Origin: Streptococcus pantholopis | Lineage (GTDB): Bacteria > Bacillota > Bacilli > Lactobacillales > Streptococcaceae | Reading direction: 5' to 3' | Assembly: GCF_001642085.1 (NCBI RefSeq) | Contig: NZ_CP014699.1 | Coordinates: forward strand, 1,426,001 to 1,490,000 | DNA length: 64,000 bases | Part shown: positions 1 through 9,742 of the stretch, one piece after another | Layout of the letters: each line of letters opens with the position of its first letter | How positions within the stretch are numbered: position 1 is the first letter of the stretch | Notes under the pieces: model-generated | Told to the model about the DNA's origin: nothing | Database searches by the model: none | The model's input: the letters and a program-made list of their open reading frames with translations, nothing else | Position numbers and translations under genes: made by a program

Positions 1-1144
1 TGTCTAAAACGTCCGGCAGCAGTCGGGTCACAATACTGGTATGCATTTGAACAGAATGCTCTCCCAGCTCTTTCATATCAGCTAAAACAGCTATTTTCTT
101 ACCGCCAGTGTTATTGGGGATAGCTGAAAAAGTTTCCAAAATTAGTCGCATAGCTGTAGGATTAGCATTATAAACATCTGAAAGAATATCGGCACCGTTC
201 TTAGCTTTTTTCCATTCCGTCCGATTGCCTGTCAGACTGATTTCACTTAAGGCTGAAAGAATATCGGCATCAGATACCGCTAATAACTTGCCAACATAGG
301 CACTGATAACAGCATTAGTTGCATTGTATTTACCTGATAAAGGCAGAGTAACAGAATCGGTCAGGAGATTAGTTGTAAAAGTTAGCCTATCTTTTTGCTC
401 GACAATATTCTCCACTCCGATCTCCTGCCCAGAACCAAAACGGATAACTGTCTGATTTTCTGGTAAAAAGGCATCAAGAATCGGGTCAGCCGGAAGGATT
501 AGTATCCCGTCGGAATCCATACCATCTGCGATCTGCATCTTCCCTTGAGCAATTTTTTCACGTGTGCCAAAAAATTCCAAATGTGCCTCACCAATAAGTG
601 TTACCACAGCAATTCGAGGTTTAGCAATCTCTGACAAAAGATGAATATCTCCCAGATGGTCCTGTCCCATTTCTAAAACAATTTTTTCTGTATCGTCTGG
701 CATATGCAGGACTGTATAGGGCAAGCCGATTTCGTTATTGTAGTTCCCTTGCGTTTTATAAGTTTTGTAGGTTGTTGACAGGATAGCAGCAATCATATCT
801 TTTGTGGTTGTTTTGCCATTAGAGCCTGTTACAGCAATAACATCGACCCGCTGTTTTTCAAGATAATATTTAGCCAGTCTCTGCAAAGCTACTAAGACAT
901 CATCAACTAGGATATAAGGGACATTGTCAACTGGCTTTTCTGACAGTGTTGCTGCCGCTCCCTTGGCAAAAGCAGCATCAATAAAATCATGTCCGTCACG
1001 CTGACCTTTTAAGGGCAGAAACAAGTCACCCTTTGTTACTTTACGGCTGTCAAATTCAACATGATGGAGGGGGAGGTCAGCAAAATCGGAAACGGTGTTT
1101 TTGCCACCGACAACTCTGGCAAGCTCATGTAGACTCAATTTCAT
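1..1144 (-). CDS. murF: UDP-MurNAc-tripeptide--D-Ala-D-Ala ligase MurF (3' end missing)
   Basis: Adds the D-Ala-D-Ala dipeptide to the UDP-MurNAc tripeptide in the cytoplasm, the last soluble step of peptidoglycan precursor synthesis. Translating the minus strand from the ATG at 1144 gives about 381 residues beginning MKLSLHELARVV and running off the window edge, so the last part of the C-terminal domain is absent. The ATP-binding loop of Mur ligases is visible as [11 protein letters not shown] about 105 residues in, followed by the YNNEIGLP and EMGQDHLGDI stretches typical of MurF. A weak purine-rich site (GCGAGAGAAAT) precedes the ATG. The gene that supplies its dipeptide, ddl, lies upstream on the same strand; a 0.7-kb repeat-filled gap separates the two. 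Confidence 0.93.
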   Translation of the reverse strand, partial: MKLSLHELARVVGGKNTVSDFADLPLHHVEFDSRKVTKGDLFLPLKGQRDGHDFIDAAFAKGAAATLSEKPVDNVPYILVDDVLVALQRLAKYYLEKQRVDVIAVTGSNGKTTTKDMIAAILSTTYKTYKTQGNYNNEIGLPYTVLHMPDDTEKIVLEMGQDHLGDIHLLSEIAKPRIAVVTLIGEAHLEFFGTREKIAQGKMQIADGMDSDGILILPADPILDAFLPENQTVIRFGSGQEIGVENIVEQKDRLTFTTNLLTDSVTLPLSGKYNATNAVISAYVGKLLAVSDADILSALSEISLTGNRTEWKKAKNGADILSDVYNANPTAMRLILETFSAIPNNTGGKKIAVLADMKELGEHSVQMHTSIVTRLLPDVLD

Positions 1145-1328
1145 ATTTCTCTCGCTTTCTGCTGCTAAAAACTTTATGCTCTCATTATACCATAAAGATA
1201 GTCCGTTACGCTGCAGCAGTCTGCTGTCACCTTTCTTTGAGGAGCTGTCAACATAAAACAGCAGCCTCAGTTTAAGAACAGAAAACAAGGAAAGTTTATA
1301 ATCTTGGAGGTCTGCCTCGCTCTTTTTA
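1145..1328. other. murF upstream region
   Basis: This stretch between the murF start and the first repeat module holds the presumed murF promoter region. On the minus strand a TATAAT-like hexamer is seen near 1185 (forward cattatacc). Apart from that I see no gene; the short open frame across it overlaps murF on the opposite strand and has no family resemblance. Confidence 0.4.
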
Positions 1329-1689
1329 GCTTACCGTCAGCCGTAAACGTCTGAAGGCTTTGTCGCCTTAACAGTCGACCGCACCTTTCTAGTCGTTCTG
1401 GCAGAGGGGCGTCTGCGAAATCAGAGATTTCGGACTTACCGTCAGCCGTAAACGTCTGAAAGCTTTGTCGCCTTAACAGTCGACCGCACCTTTCTAGTCG
1501 TTCTGGCAGAGGTGCGCCGACGAAATCAAAGATTTCTGGCTTACCGTCAGCCGTAAACGTCTGAAAGCTTTGTCGTCTTAGCAGCCGACCGCACCCTTCT
1601 AGTCGTTCTGGCAGAGGTGCGCCGACGAAATCGAAGATTTCTGGCTTACCGTCATTTTTGCTTTGCTTTTTAAACGGGCTTTGTATCTT
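1329..1689 (-). repeat. Repeat array A, part 1: three 105-bp modules plus frame end
   Basis: Three tandem copies of a 105-bp unit are marked by the string CTTACCGTC at 1329, 1435 and 1540, with a fourth start at 1645. After that the sequence switches to the left end of the 110-bp hairpin frame (tttttgctttgctttttaa, then GGGCTTTGTATCTT, ending at 1689). The orientation is inverse to arrays C and F. Within the module, hairpins such as CGAAATC/GATTTCG and GCACCT/AGGTGC are visible. The other frame end (GTGTTCAATT type) is not seen near 1320, so this copy is incomplete on that side. Confidence 0.85.
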
Positions 1690-1698
1690 GTGTAACTG

Positions 1699-1805
1699 AA
1701 CACGCCCTAAACGCTGCGGGAAAAAGATGTCCTGACTTTAGAATCTGCCGATTCGTCAGTCAGTCCCCTATTTTCCTTTTGCGTTCTTAACGGGCTTTGT
1801 ATCTT
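1699..1805 (-). repeat. Hairpin repeat A2
   Basis: A complete simple copy of the 110-bp element, read on the minus strand: GATACAAAG, GCCC, arm AACGC..GGAAAA, bulge TAGG, an inner stem built of CTGACT/AGTCAG and GAATC-type arms, then TTTTCCCGCAGCGTTT, GGGC and GTGTTC. It lies between the murF-side modules and the ddl terminator. Confidence 0.88.
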
Positions 1806-1839
1806 AATAAAAAACCTTCAGGTAGTTCTTGAAGGTTTT
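1806..1839 (-). terminator. ddl terminator
   Basis: On the minus strand, 13 bases after the ddl stop codon, AACCTTCA pairs with TGAAGGTT and is followed by a T run. The hairpin directly abuts repeat copy A2. Confidence 0.85.
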
Positions 1840-1852
1840 GGATAAGGTATTC

Positions 1853-2899
1853 TTAAAATAGGTGATCTTCTCTTTTGTGGAACATTTCCTGTGCCAGACG
1901 GACAAGTTCACTGATTAAATCCGTATAATTCAAGCCCATATTTTCCCACAGCAAGGGATACATGGACCATTGGGTAAAGCCCGGCATTGTATTTAGTTCG
2001 TTGAGGTAAATCTGATTATCTTCTGTTAAAAAGAAATCACAGCGTGACAGCCCGCATCCTCCAAGCGCACGGAAGGCCTTGGCCGCATAGTGCCGCATCT
2101 TCTCTGCAATCCTCCCGTCAACTTGGGCTGGAATAGCCATGCTGATTTTATTGTCAATATACTTGGCTTCATAATCGTAAAAAGCAACATCCTTGACCAC
2201 TTCGCCGGGCAGAGTTGTTTTGATTGCCCTATTTCCTAAAAGTCCGACTTCAATCTCACGGGCGGTCACCCCCTGCTCAATTAAAATACGGCTGTCGTAT
2301 TTAAGAGCTAAGCCGATGGCCTGACGGAGCTCCTCTCTGTTTGCTGCACGGGAAATCCCTACACTTGAACCCATGTTGGCCGGTTTGACAAAAATAGGGT
2401 AGGAAAGCTTCTCTTCAGCTTGATTTATGGCTTTTTCCAGATCATCTCCTTCAAAATAAGCCATATAAGCAACCTGAGGAATGCCGAAACTTTCCAAAAT
2501 TTGTTTGGTAACGATTTTATCCATTGCTCCTGCTGATGTCAGAACATTTGTCCCCACATAAGGAAGCCGCAGTACTTCAAGAAATCCCTGAACAGAACCG
2601 TCCTCACCCATAGGCCCGTGAAGAACAGGAAAAACAACTGCATCAGTTTGGTAAATAGCACTCGGTGCCACTTTTTGTGCCGGAATAACCGTCTCATTGG
2701 TCATTAGTTTTTCATCAGGTCCCGGCGTCTCAGAAAATATCTGTGTCTGAATAAAGTCACCAGACTGAGTGATAAAGTAAGTTTTTACCAAAAATTGATG
2801 ATAATCAACTGCACGTATAATGCTCTCAGCAGAAAGTACTGAGACCTCACGCTCTGCAGAGCGGCCGCCGTAAAGCAGGATTAAAGTTTGCTTAGACAT
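1853..2899 (-). CDS. ddl: D-alanine--D-alanine ligase
   Basis: Joins two D-alanines with ATP in the cytoplasm to make the dipeptide used by MurF. The 348-residue product has normal family length. Visible motifs are the N-terminal [10 protein letters not shown] (11-20), HGPMGEDG (94-101), the ATP-grasp segment [13 protein letters not shown] (171-183) and the metal-site end ELNTMPGF near residue 303. The omega-loop motif EAKY has tyrosine at 247, the residue linked to D-Ala rather than D-lactate as second substrate, so an ordinary vancomycin-sensitive precursor is expected. The start has a GACAGGAAAATA leader. In this window recR and ddl are separated by a large secreted-protein gene. Confidence 0.97.
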   Translation of the reverse strand: MSKQTLILLYGGRSAEREVSVLSAESIIRAVDYHQFLVKTYFITQSGDFIQTQIFSETPGPDEKLMTNETVIPAQKVAPSAIYQTDAVVFPVLHGPMGEDGSVQGFLEVLRLPYVGTNVLTSAGAMDKIVTKQILESFGIPQVAYMAYFEGDDLEKAINQAEEKLSYPIFVKPANMGSSVGISRAANREELRQAIGLALKYDSRILIEQGVTAREIEVGLLGNRAIKTTLPGEVVKDVAFYDYEAKYIDNKISMAIPAQVDGRIAEKMRHYAAKAFRALGGCGLSRCDFFLTEDNQIYLNELNTMPGFTQWSMYPLLWENMGLNYTDLISELVRLAQEMFHKREDHLF

Positions 2900-2985
2900 T
2901 ATTTTCCTGTCCTTTTCTTTGATTTATCAGTCTTAATCATATCATAATTGCTGCTTATTTACAAAAAAATATAGGCATTCTACTA

Positions 2986-3022
2986 TTAAAAAGCCGCCCG
3001 TTATAAAATAAGGCAGCTTTCT
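2986..3022 (-). terminator. Terminator after the Bsp-repeat gene
   Basis: Reading the minus strand downstream of the stop at 3049, AAAGCTGCC pairs with GGCGGCTTT and runs into TTTTT. This separates the secreted-protein gene from ddl. Confidence 0.8.
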
Positions 3023-3048
3023 TTAAGAAAATTTTGACATTAGCTGGC

Positions 3049-5820
3049 TTAAATATCAGTTATTTTAACAAATGGTCTGCCCAAGCCGTTGATATCGCCG
3101 GCTTGTGTGCTTTGTTCATTCCAGAGCGAAGCAATCGGATACCAGCCGTTATTAGCAGCATTATAAGGATCAAATACATAAGTATTGCCGTTTGAGTAGC
3201 CTTTTAAGACAAGCTCATGGCTGGTTCCCCAGCCCCATGGCGAAAATTTATTCAGCTGGACAGCCCCTACAACCTGATGACCTTCCTGCAGGGCAGCAGA
3301 TAGGGCAGAGGATGAACTGAGAACAGTGGCAGTCATCCCCCATTGATTCGAAGCCATCAGGATACCTCGCCCGGTTGTCCCTTCGCCCCCTCGGTTAAAT
3401 TCAACGGTTTGATTGTAAAGGTAATCTGCAACAGTTGTTGGCAGCACTTCTGTTCCTGTCAATGACGTGAAAACCATCGCTAAAGCTGTCGGAACACAGC
3501 CTGTCGATGCCATTGTATAATAGCCATAGCGTGTATTGCCCCAGCGGCCGTCTCTTTGGTTATAGTAAGGCGTTGTGTAAGTCGATCGGCTAACTGTAAA
3601 ATCGGTCGAGGTCAGGAAGTACATCTGACCGTTATCAGATTGGTAAACATGGAGATGATAGGTTCCTGTGCCAGAATGATTGGCGACATTTATGACACCG
3701 CCTGCATTGGTTCCGGAAACAGCAGCATCATACCAGACAAGATCGTCTTGACCGCTAGCATCTGACCAGACAGCATATTTGACTGCTCCGTTTGAATAAA
3801 CTCCTGAAATAGAAACAGCATAAACACCTGTCCCTTGATAACTTGTTGAAACGTTGGCTGAAGCTTCTTTATTTGCCAGTGTGTATGTTCTTAAATCATA
3901 GCCAATGGTCTCGCCGTCCTTGGTTTTGACATAAGCGTGGACTGTATAATCGCCTGAAATATTGTGATGGTATTTTTCGTCAACCGTAACTACTGCTCTG
4001 CCATTAATAACCTCTGCAGTATACCAGTAAATATTCTGCTGCCCCGCCTGAGACCAAGCAGCTACTGCAAGACTGGCGATAGATTTTGAATTTTCTGTTT
4101 CAGTTACCAGCACCTGCAAGGTCCCTTTTGCAGCATCATAATTTTGAACAGTGACAGCGGGATTAGCGAGTTCCCCTGAAAAGCTTAAATCAATGCCATT
4201 TGTTGCTGTTAAGCCGACAAAAGACTTGGTCACTTGGCTTTGTCCATAAACATGGACATTATAATGCCCAGATTCAAACTTATGATCTTTGGCATAGAAG
4301 GTCAAACTGTAGGTTCCGTCACCCGTTTTAACAGCTTGGTACCATTTAAGGTCATCTTGACCGTTTTTACTTGTCCAAGTAGGAAGGGTAATGTTGGTAA
4401 AATAAGCCGGGACATCACGAACTGTCACTCGGACTGACGTTTCGTTAACCTTATCCAACTGGACCGAAACATTAGGCCTGGCTACATCAACATTTATAGC
4501 ATTCAAACCAACCATGCGCCCATTGATAAGCCCGTAAGTATGGATATGGTAAGTGCCGTAATCACCAGTGTAGGCTGCCCTTGTTTGACCAGAGCTGTCA
4601 ACCTTATACCAAACCATATCGTCCTGACCATTTTGAGCAGACCAGACCGCATGGTAGACTGTCAGAGCTTTGCTCACATCACTAGGCATGGTAATATCGA
4701 TACCATTTTGGCCAAGGCTGGCGCTGACAGCAATATCTCCATAAACGTAATCATTTTTGAAACTTGTTCCTGTCAAAGCTGATAAGCTGTTGGTTACAGC
4801 ACTTTCACCGTATACATGAACATTATATTCGCCGCTTTCGAGGTAATGTTCCGCTGTACTGACAGTAGCTGAATAAGTCCCGTCTGCAGCTTTAGCAGCC
4901 TTATACCAAATCAGGTCATCCTGACCGTTAGCGCTTGTCCAGGTAGGAAGCAGGATAGCGGTTATATAAGCCGGAGCATCAGTCACCCTAATCTTATAGG
5001 CTGTTTTACTGACTTTGGTAACCGCCACACTGACATTAGGCTGTAAAAGATTAACAGTGGCAGCGTTCAAACCAATCATCCGGCCATTTGCATTTTGATA
5101 AGTATGGATATGATAGTTTCCGTAAGTACCAGTGTATTTTGCTGTTGCCCTTCCATTTTTATCAGCAGTATACCAAATCAAATCATCCTGACCGTTGACA
5201 TTAGACCAGACAGCAAACAGAATTTCGGTCCCAGCTGCAATAGCCTGATTATACTGCAGATCAAACCCTCTGTCGCCAATAGCAATACTGGTTATTTCTG
5301 ACGCAGCTGCTCCTGTCGCAGCTTTCTCCCGTGTTTCAGTAGCAAGAGCAGGCTCTTCTGCAGTTTCTCCCTGTCCACTGTCGGTGGGTTCAGCATCTTC
5401 TTTGTCCAAAGACTCCCTTGATTCATCATAAACCGCTTCTTCTGACGGCAGGGATGGCTGAGAATCACTTACAGATGATATAGGATCGTCCAGATTTTCT
5501 GCAGCACCTGTATCAACACTTTCTGAACTGACATTTTCACTAATGTCAGCTGCTGGTCCCGACTCAATGGCATTGCTTCTAGTTTCCATATTTTCAGCAC
5601 TGTCAGCAATGACAGCATCTGAAAGAGCCGTACTACTATTGTCAGCAGGTACACTTGCAGTTGCGAGGACGCTTTCAGCAGTATCTGAATGACAGACCGT
5701 TTCATCAGCCTTTACAGTTCCGCCCCCCGCAGCAAATAAGAGCACACCTGAAAGAAGCAGTGTTCCAATAGCGCCATAAGCTTTCGATTTTTTTATTGTC
5801 CCATGACCTTTAATCTCCAT
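3049..5820 (-). CDS. Secreted protein with six Bsp-like repeats and a C39-like peptidase domain
   Basis: A 923-residue exported protein. Residues 1-38 form a signal peptide of the streptococcal long type (basic start, KSKAYGAIGT, hydrophobic core to 31, probable cut after VKA at 38). Residues 39-175 are a Ser/Glu/Asp-rich linker with low complexity. Six repeats follow, at about 176-260, 261-354, 360-447, 448-540, 553-648 and 654-743, each with an AVWS.NGQDDLIWY-like core and an H-x-H-x-Y end; they match the GBS Bsp-like repeat family. Residues 747-923 look like a peptidase C39-like (papain-fold) domain with GCVPTA (Cys775), SHELVLKGY (His868) and FDPYN (Asp884) as probable catalytic residues. 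There is no LPXTG motif, so release or non-covalent wall binding is likely. Bsp-type proteins have been linked to wall turnover or cell shape; the substrate here is unknown. Confidence 0.85.
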   Translation of the reverse strand: MEIKGHGTIKKSKAYGAIGTLLLSGVLLFAAGGGTVKADETVCHSDTAESVLATASVPADNSSTALSDAVIADSAENMETRSNAIESGPAADISENVSSESVDTGAAENLDDPISSVSDSQPSLPSEEAVYDESRESLDKEDAEPTDSGQGETAEEPALATETREKAATGAAASEITSIAIGDRGFDLQYNQAIAAGTEILFAVWSNVNGQDDLIWYTADKNGRATAKYTGTYGNYHIHTYQNANGRMIGLNAATVNLLQPNVSVAVTKVSKTAYKIRVTDAPAYITAILLPTWTSANGQDDLIWYKAAKAADGTYSATVSTAEHYLESGEYNVHVYGESAVTNSLSALTGTSFKNDYVYGDIAVSASLGQNGIDITMPSDVSKALTVYHAVWSAQNGQDDMVWYKVDSSGQTRAAYTGDYGTYHIHTYGLINGRMVGLNAINVDVARPNVSVQLDKVNETSVRVTVRDVPAYFTNITLPTWTSKNGQDDLKWYQAVKTGDGTYSLTFYAKDHKFESGHYNVHVYGQSQVTKSFVGLTATNGIDLSFSGELANPAVTVQNYDAAKGTLQVLVTETENSKSIASLAVAAWSQAGQQNIYWYTAEVINGRAVVTVDEKYHHNISGDYTVHAYVKTKDGETIGYDLRTYTLANKEASANVSTSYQGTGVYAVSISGVYSNGAVKYAVWSDASGQDDLVWYDAAVSGTNAGGVINVANHSGTGTYHLHVYQSDNGQMYFLTSTDFTVSRSTYTTPYYNQRDGRWGNTRYGYYTMASTGCVPTALAMVFTSLTGTEVLPTTVADYLYNQTVEFNRGGEGTTGRGILMASNQWGMTATVLSSSSALSAALQEGHQVVGAVQLNKFSPWGWGTSHELVLKGYSNGNTYVFDPYNAANNGWYPIASLWNEQSTQAGDINGLGRPFVKITDI

Positions 5821-5851
5821 AAATACTCCTCACTAAAAATATTCTCCCTCC

Positions 5852-5880
5852 ATTATAACAAACCTTCCACAAGATACAAA
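5852..5880 (-). promoter_or_regulatory. Promoter of the Bsp-repeat gene, with -35 in a repeat end
   Basis: On the minus strand TATAAT (5852-5857) is preceded by 17 bases and TTTGTA (5875-5880). The TTTGTA is the conserved end of hairpin repeat B (CTTTGTATCTT read outward). A strong site (GTGAGGAGTATTT) precedes the ATG. The promoter call rests on spacing and the perfect -10. Confidence 0.6.
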
Positions 5881-5982
5881 GGGCGTATAAAAATCCGTAT
5901 GAAAATAGGGGACTGACTGACGAATCACCAGATTTTAAGTCAGGACATCTTTTTCCCGCAGCGTTTAGCCCGTGTTCAGTTC
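5871..5982 (+). repeat. Hairpin repeat B (single, mosaic copy)
   Basis: A lone copy with outer pair GGGC/GCCC. Its left arm is the AAAATCCGTATGAAAA type but its right arm is the TTTTCCCGCAGCGTTT type, so the middle stem cannot pair well. The inner stem (CTGACT/GTCAG and GAATC..GATT) is largely intact. It lies between the recR terminator and the promoter of the secreted-protein gene. Confidence 0.85.
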
Positions 5983-6000
5983 CACAAGATACAAAGGACA

Positions 6001-6041
6001 TTAAAAAAACAGGGGTTGCCTTACATAGCAGCCCCTGTATT
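6001..6041 (-). terminator. recR terminator
   Basis: On the minus strand ACAGGGGCTGC pairs with GGCAACCCCTGT (one mismatch) around a loop TATGTAA and is followed by seven T. It closes the pbp2b-recR unit. Confidence 0.88.
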
Positions 6042-6095
6042 TTCTTAAGTATTTTCCTGGCCTTTTGAAATCAGCTGTACAAAAACCAAGAGACT

Positions 6096-6695
6096 TTATA
6101 TTTCTGTTCGGTTTTCAATTGCCCGAAGCAAAGTCATTTCATCTGCATACTCAATATCTGAGCCTACAGCAAGACCTCTGGCCAGTCGCGTCACTTTAAT
6201 ACCAGCAGGTTTCAGCAGGCGGGAAAGGTACATTGAGGTTGCTTCACCATCAGCTGTCGCATTGGTAGCAATAATCACCTCAGAAATCCCGCTGTCCTCC
6301 TGCAGACGGGTAATGAGACCTTTTAAATTGATATCATCCGGCCCGACACCATTCATGGGGGAAATCAGCCCGTGAAGCACATGATAAAGACCATGATACT
6401 CCTGAATTTTCTCCATAGCAGAGACGTCTTTTGCGTCTTCAACAACTAAAACCACTGTTTTATCCCGCGTTTCATCGCTGCAAATACTGCAAGGGTCATC
6501 ATCTGTTAAATTACCGCAGACAGAGCAGTAGGTCAGTTCACGCTTAGCGGACAAAAGATTTTTAGCAAAATCGTTAACATCTTCATCATTCATACCCACA
6601 GTATAAAAGGCCAAGCGGGTCGCTGTTTTAATCCCGATCCCAGGGAGTTTAGTAAAACTTTCAATCAATTTAGCAATAGGAGTGGGATAAAGCAT
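6096..6695 (-). CDS. recR: Recombination mediator RecR
   Basis: RecR works with RecF and RecO to load RecA on gapped DNA in recombinational repair. The 199-residue length is typical. An N-terminal helix-hairpin-helix ([15 protein letters not shown], 16-30) is followed by a four-cysteine zinc site (C57, C60, C69, C72) and a Toprim domain starting [10 protein letters not shown] (81-90). The start is supported by the AAGGAGG site 8 bases before the ATG. It begins 15 bp after the pbp2b stop, so the two genes are co-transcribed. Confidence 0.97.
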   Translation of the reverse strand: MLYPTPIAKLIESFTKLPGIGIKTATRLAFYTVGMNDEDVNDFAKNLLSAKRELTYCSVCGNLTDDDPCSICSDETRDKTVVLVVEDAKDVSAMEKIQEYHGLYHVLHGLISPMNGVGPDDINLKGLITRLQEDSGISEVIIATNATADGEATSMYLSRLLKPAGIKVTRLARGLAVGSDIEYADEMTLLRAIENRTEI

Positions 6696-6710
6696 GAAAA
6701 CCTCCTTGAA

Positions 6711-8816
6711 TTATTCAGTCTGGTTTGTTTCATCAGAAGACTCATCAGTTTCATCGGTTTCACTGGAAGCATAGGAAGAGACATAGAGATTGATGATATC
6801 TCTTGCTGCATATTTATGGGCATTAACACTGTCATCCAAAACATGGGGATAAACCACAGCCACAGCAATGCTTCTGTCAGCATCGTAGGCAACAACATTA
6901 AGGTTAACCGTAGAGATGCTTCTGCCTGAGGAATCTGTTACAGAAGTTTCAGCTGTACCAGTCTTTCCACTGATAGTGGTAATTCCGCTTGCCATATCGG
7001 TTCCTGTCGCGTAAGCACTGTAGCTGTTAACAACATTGTAAAAACCCTGCTGGATAATTGCCATCTCTTCAGAAGAAATCCCAACGGTGTCCAATGTTTC
7101 ACTTTCAATGGTCCGGATCAGCTCACCTAAGTCACCGGATTCATTATTATGATAGACACCCTCCACAATATGAGCAGCCATCCGTTTTCCATCATTGGCC
7201 ACCGTTGCTGCATACTGAGCCAGCTGAATGGTCGTATAAGAATCATACTGGCCAAAAGCTTCATTGAGAACATTTCCCATTTCAAAATCATCCGGCAGAT
7301 AGCCTTCAGATTCCGGCAAATCAAGACCTGTGCTTGTTCCCATTCCGTACTGGGCATAAGTCGCTCTCAGCTTTGCCATCGCTTCTTTATAGCCTTTGGT
7401 CGTCATCGCATCAGCACTTGTGTATTCTTGTCCCATCAGCCGCAAAGCAACCTGAACCATATAAGTATTAGATGAATATTCTAAGGCCTGAGCTGCACTG
7501 ATCGGCGTAAAACCTCGGGTAAACCATGATCTGATACTGCCGATCTGCTGGTCATAAAGCACCTCATTGCCGGAGAGTACCTCATTTTCCCAGCCCGATG
7601 ACAAAGTAGCCCCTTTGACGACAGAACCCGGCGTGAAAACACTGTTAATCGCTCCAATATTATTAGCTTCAACTGTACTGGAGCCTGCTTCATGCGAAAG
7701 TCCGGCCAAGGCCAAAACCTTTCCGGTTTTAGGCTCTAAAGCAACAGCATACATACCATCCGAATAAGCCGCAAGGCCTGATGCCAGCTGACTGTTAAAG
7801 TACTGCTGCAGGATGCTCTCCACACCTTCCTGAAAATCCAAATTAATGGTCAGTTTCAAATTATCACCATCAGTTCCTTCAGCGGTAATATCGTCACTTA
7901 GAATCTCACCGTCCTTATCCACCTTAATTGTTCGGACAGTTCGCTTCCCTTGCAGATCATCTTCATATTGTTTTTCCAGATAGGAGGTACCAACCCGGTC
8001 ATTTAAAGAATAGCCTTTTTCCAGATAAGCATCAGCTTCCTCTTCCGGGAGACCGGTTTCCTCAGAGGAAACCGTTCCTAAAATATCAGATAATGATGTG
8101 TCAATACTCCTTCGTGTCCAGTCTGTTGTGACAGTAATCCCCGGCAAATTGGTCTGATTAGCCGTCAGATAAGCAACCTGCTCCTCTGTCAAATCATCTG
8201 TTTTTAAGTTGACTGTATAGAAAGTGGAAGCAGAATTCATTTGGTTAAAAATATAAATGATTTTCAGCTCATCTTCTGAGTAATTTATCTGCTCGTCTGT
8301 GACAGCATCAACAGCATTGGCATAAATTTCCGATTCCGTAAGACTGTTGCCGAAATTATCATTTTTCTTCTTGTCAGGCAGGCTGTCCACAACTTCTTGG
8401 TAAGTCTGCCTGTCAGCTAAATAATAATCCTTCTTGGCCCGCTCAGAGACATTAGTCTGAGTCAGAGTAACATAATTAGCCAATTCCTGAGCTAAAGCTT
8501 TAATATCAGCAGCAGTAACCGTATTGCTGCGGGTAAAGGCTACAACTTCTTTAACTTCATTTTCAACCAGAGGCCTTCCCGTCGCATCATAAATCGACCC
8601 GCGGGGACTGGATGTCTTGACGGTATAGGTTGTTGTGGCTGTCAGTTTGGCTGTATAGAAGTCTTTATTGATAATTTGCATCTGGGCCAAACGAAAAATA
8701 ATAATGGTAAACAGCAAAACGATAATTCCAAATAAAAGATTGACCCGGCGCGGAATACTTGCCGGACGTTTAACAATATGAAGTTTTAATTTAAAATTGT
8801 TCTTCACTAGTCTCAT
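6711..8816 (-). CDS. pbp2b: Penicillin-binding protein 2B, class B transpeptidase
   Basis: A membrane-anchored D,D-transpeptidase that cross-links peptidoglycan, in streptococci mainly during peripheral (elongation) growth. The 701 residues comprise a short basic N-terminus, one membrane segment at about 27-46, a dimerisation domain (about 55-330) and a transpeptidase domain with all three active-site motifs: SVVK (Ser398-Lys401), SSN (448-450) and KTG (618-620). The C-terminal tail (about 683-701) is Ser/Glu/Asp rich. Changes near these motifs are the known route to beta-lactam resistance in the family, but nothing here is evidently altered. It is followed by recR in a two-gene unit. Confidence 0.95.
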   Translation of the reverse strand: MRLVKNNFKLKLHIVKRPASIPRRVNLLFGIIVLLFTIIIFRLAQMQIINKDFYTAKLTATTTYTVKTSSPRGSIYDATGRPLVENEVKEVVAFTRSNTVTAADIKALAQELANYVTLTQTNVSERAKKDYYLADRQTYQEVVDSLPDKKKNDNFGNSLTESEIYANAVDAVTDEQINYSEDELKIIYIFNQMNSASTFYTVNLKTDDLTEEQVAYLTANQTNLPGITVTTDWTRRSIDTSLSDILGTVSSEETGLPEEEADAYLEKGYSLNDRVGTSYLEKQYEDDLQGKRTVRTIKVDKDGEILSDDITAEGTDGDNLKLTINLDFQEGVESILQQYFNSQLASGLAAYSDGMYAVALEPKTGKVLALAGLSHEAGSSTVEANNIGAINSVFTPGSVVKGATLSSGWENEVLSGNEVLYDQQIGSIRSWFTRGFTPISAAQALEYSSNTYMVQVALRLMGQEYTSADAMTTKGYKEAMAKLRATYAQYGMGTSTGLDLPESEGYLPDDFEMGNVLNEAFGQYDSYTTIQLAQYAATVANDGKRMAAHIVEGVYHNNESGDLGELIRTIESETLDTVGISSEEMAIIQQGFYNVVNSYSAYATGTDMASGITTISGKTGTAETSVTDSSGRSISTVNLNVVAYDADRSIAVAVVYPHVLDDSVNAHKYAARDIINLYVSSYASSETDETDESSDETNQTE

Positions 8817-9046
8817 TCTCCATACTTTTCAAAAGGTGCATATTATTATTTTATCATAAAAAACCTGTTTCCTTTTCTAAATTTACATTTTAATACCCTA
8901 AAAATGAAAAAAAGCAGGACTTAAGCCGTCTTTCAAAGAGACAGACTCAAGGAATCTGGCTTTTTGGACAGCTTAGCCCGCTTTTAATTATTTTTTAACC
9001 GGGAGCCATATATTCTGAGACACCCGAAGTTCCGGCCAAAACAGTC

Positions 9047-9742
9047 CTATTCTTGACCGAGATAGTATTCTGCTGTAACATTTAAATCCTTATCAAATTC
9101 AAAAACAAGAGGCGGGAAGTTGGGAATCTCAACTCCCATGATATCGTCATCTGACAATTGTTTAATATGTTTTACAAGAGCGCGAATCGAGTTGCCGTGA
9201 GCACCGATAAACACATTTTTCCCATCTTTAAGAGCTGGCGCAATCTTATCTTCCCAAAATGGCAAAGCCCTCTCCAAAGTCACTTTCAGATTTTCGGCAT
9301 CAGGTACAACAGTATCATCAAGGTTAGCATAGCGGCGGTCAGTGTGTGCTGAGTATTGGTCATCTTTAGCCATAGCTGGCGGCAGCACATCATAAGACCG
9401 GCGCCAGATATGCACTTGCTCATCACCAAACTGCGCTGCAGCTTCTGCCTTATTTTTGCCAGTCAAGCCGCCATAATGCCGCTCATTCAGGCGCCATGAT
9501 TTTTCTACAGGTACCCAAAGCTGATCTGAATATTCAAGAGCTAAATTAGTTGTCTTGATAGCACGAGTCAGCACTGAAGTAAAAGCCAAATCAAATTCAA
9601 TACCAGCCTCCTTGATCAATTTGCCGGCATCGATGGCCTGCTGTGTGCCTTTTTCTGATAAATCAACATCGGCCCAGCCAGTAAAAAGATTAGCCTTATT
9701 CCATTCTGACTCACCGTGACGTGCAAATACTAATTTTACCAT
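9047..9742 (-). CDS. gpmA: 2,3-bisphosphoglycerate-dependent phosphoglycerate mutase
   Basis: Interconverts 3- and 2-phosphoglycerate in glycolysis through a phosphohistidine. The 231-residue protein starts [15 protein letters not shown], with the phospho-acceptor in RHGE (His9), and carries [11 protein letters not shown] and the second catalytic histidine in GAHGNS near residue 183. The ATG is preceded by AAAAGGAGAAGACGATCTA, a good but slightly distant ribosome site. An extended -10 (TGCTATGAT, minus strand, around 9787-9795) lies upstream. No convincing terminator was found in the 230 bp after its stop. Confidence 0.97.
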   Translation of the reverse strand: MVKLVFARHGESEWNKANLFTGWADVDLSEKGTQQAIDAGKLIKEAGIEFDLAFTSVLTRAIKTTNLALEYSDQLWVPVEKSWRLNERHYGGLTGKNKAEAAAQFGDEQVHIWRRSYDVLPPAMAKDDQYSAHTDRRYANLDDTVVPDAENLKVTLERALPFWEDKIAPALKDGKNVFIGAHGNSIRALVKHIKQLSDDDIMGVEIPNFPPLVFEFDKDLNVTAEYYLGQE

